DNA of 5,665 nucleotides from Burkholderiaceae bacterium (lineage in GTDB: Bacteria; Pseudomonadota; Gammaproteobacteria; Burkholderiales; Burkholderiaceae): contig JAGOCV010000266.1 of the NCBI GenBank assembly GCA_017998575.1, positions 1-5,665 of the forward strand, given 5' to 3'. The notes below the pieces were generated by a model. The model was not told the DNA's origin, did not search any database, and was given only the letters and a program-made list of their open reading frames with translations. Position 1 is the first letter of the stretch. Each line of letters starts with the position of its first letter. Below, in pieces: positions 5,310 through 5,665 of the stretch. A program made the position numbers and the translations under genes.

Positions 5310-5665
5310 AGCCCTCGCCCGCGACGCTCGCGCGCTCGCCCAGGGCGGGGTCGTGCTTTCCGCACCCGAAACCGAAGTGGCGCGGCAGATGCAGATCTGC
5401 AACGCCTGCCGCTACTGCGAAGGCTTCTGCGCCGTCTTCCCGGCCATGACGCGCCGGCTCGAATTCGGCAAGGCCGACATCCACTTCCTGGCCAACCTCT
5501 GTCACAACTGCGGCGCCTGCCTGCACGCCTGCCAGTACGCACCGCCGCATGAGTTCGCCGTCAACGTGCCCAAGGCCATGGCCGAGGTGCGCGGGCAGAC
5601 CTATGCCCACTACGCCTGGCCGCCCGCGCTTGGCCGGCTTTACCAGCGAAAGGGCCTCACGCTCT
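5296..5665 (+). CDS. tcuB: TcuB iron-sulfur electron-transfer protein (3' part beyond right edge)
   Basis: Partner of TcuA that reoxidises its reduced FAD and passes electrons to the membrane quinone pool. Only the first 123 codons are in the window; the family has roughly 350-400 residues, and the missing part should hold the membrane, heme-associated region. Two ferredoxin-type cysteine clusters are present: C35-C38-C41-C45 in [11 protein letters not shown] and C69-C72-C75-C79 in [11 protein letters not shown], each CxxCxxCxxxC, which would bind two 4Fe-4S clusters. [14 protein letters not shown] and [15 protein letters not shown] are characteristic of TcuB/CitB proteins. The ATG is fixed by a good ribosome binding site and overlaps tcuA by 14 bp, so the two are one operon. 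A tricarboxylate transporter (TcuC-like MFS or a TctABC system) would be expected downstream but is outside the window. Confidence 0.92.
   Translation, partial: MQALEALARDARALAQGGVVLSAPETEVARQMQICNACRYCEGFCAVFPAMTRRLEFGKADIHFLANLCHNCGACLHACQYAPPHEFAVNVPKAMAEVRGQTYAHYAWPPALGRLYQRKGLTL

Noticed and set aside
2784..5402. An 872-codon open frame on the minus strand, antisense to tcuR and tcuA
   Set aside because: Its translation is low-complexity and rich in G, A, H, V and R, with no family motif. It is the mirror of strongly G/C-biased third positions in the real genes on the plus strand.
3941..5449. A 502-codon plus-strand frame overlapping tcuA
   Set aside because: Arg/Pro/His-rich shadow in the wrong frame; tcuA and tcuB in their own frames carry all the recognisable motifs.

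Overview
The window is a dense, G+C-rich stretch (roughly two thirds G+C or more by eye, with strong G/C at third codon positions). Gene content, codon use and protein style suggest a betaproteobacterium, most likely order Burkholderiales and perhaps Comamonadaceae. That assignment is inference; the window holds no rRNA or other marker gene. It contains two back-to-back regulated modules separated by a 138-bp divergent intergenic region.

Left module, minus strand (about 2740 down to 1): a TetR-family repressor gene (2106-2696), a short-chain dehydrogenase/reductase (SDR) gene (1318-2025), and a MATE-family multidrug efflux gene that starts at 1321 and runs off the left edge. The SDR stop and MATE start overlap as ATGA, so the two should be translationally coupled. 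Two near-identical palindromes, one in front of the repressor gene (2718-2737) and one in front of the SDR gene (2061-2080), look like the operators of this TetR protein. The second lies between good -35 and -10 candidates for the SDR-MATE promoter. The module reads as a self-contained, autoregulated response to a toxic compound: one enzyme that may reduce it and one pump that may export it. The ligand is unknown.

Right module, plus strand (about 2795 to 5665): a LysR-type regulator (tcuR-like, 2835-3794), an FAD-dependent tricarballylate dehydrogenase (tcuA, 3891-5309) and the start of the iron-sulfur electron-transfer partner (tcuB, 5296 to the right edge). By analogy with Salmonella tcuRABC, TcuA oxidises tricarballylate to cis-aconitate, which enters the TCA cycle, and TcuB takes electrons from the TcuA flavin to the membrane electron-transport chain. 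A transporter would be expected just beyond the right edge.

A second pair of palindromes, of the LysR class ATC-N9-GAT, sits in front of tcuR (2795-2811) and across the tcuR stop codon (3778-3798). The latter is centred about 64 bp upstream of the predicted tcuA transcription start, the classic position for LysR activation. Both tcuR and tcuA appear to start at TTG codons behind good ribosome binding sites.

No RNA genes, insertion sequences, CRISPR arrays or integration sites were seen. The main point of interest is regulatory: two independent operator pairs can be read directly from the sequence, each matched to its own regulator.
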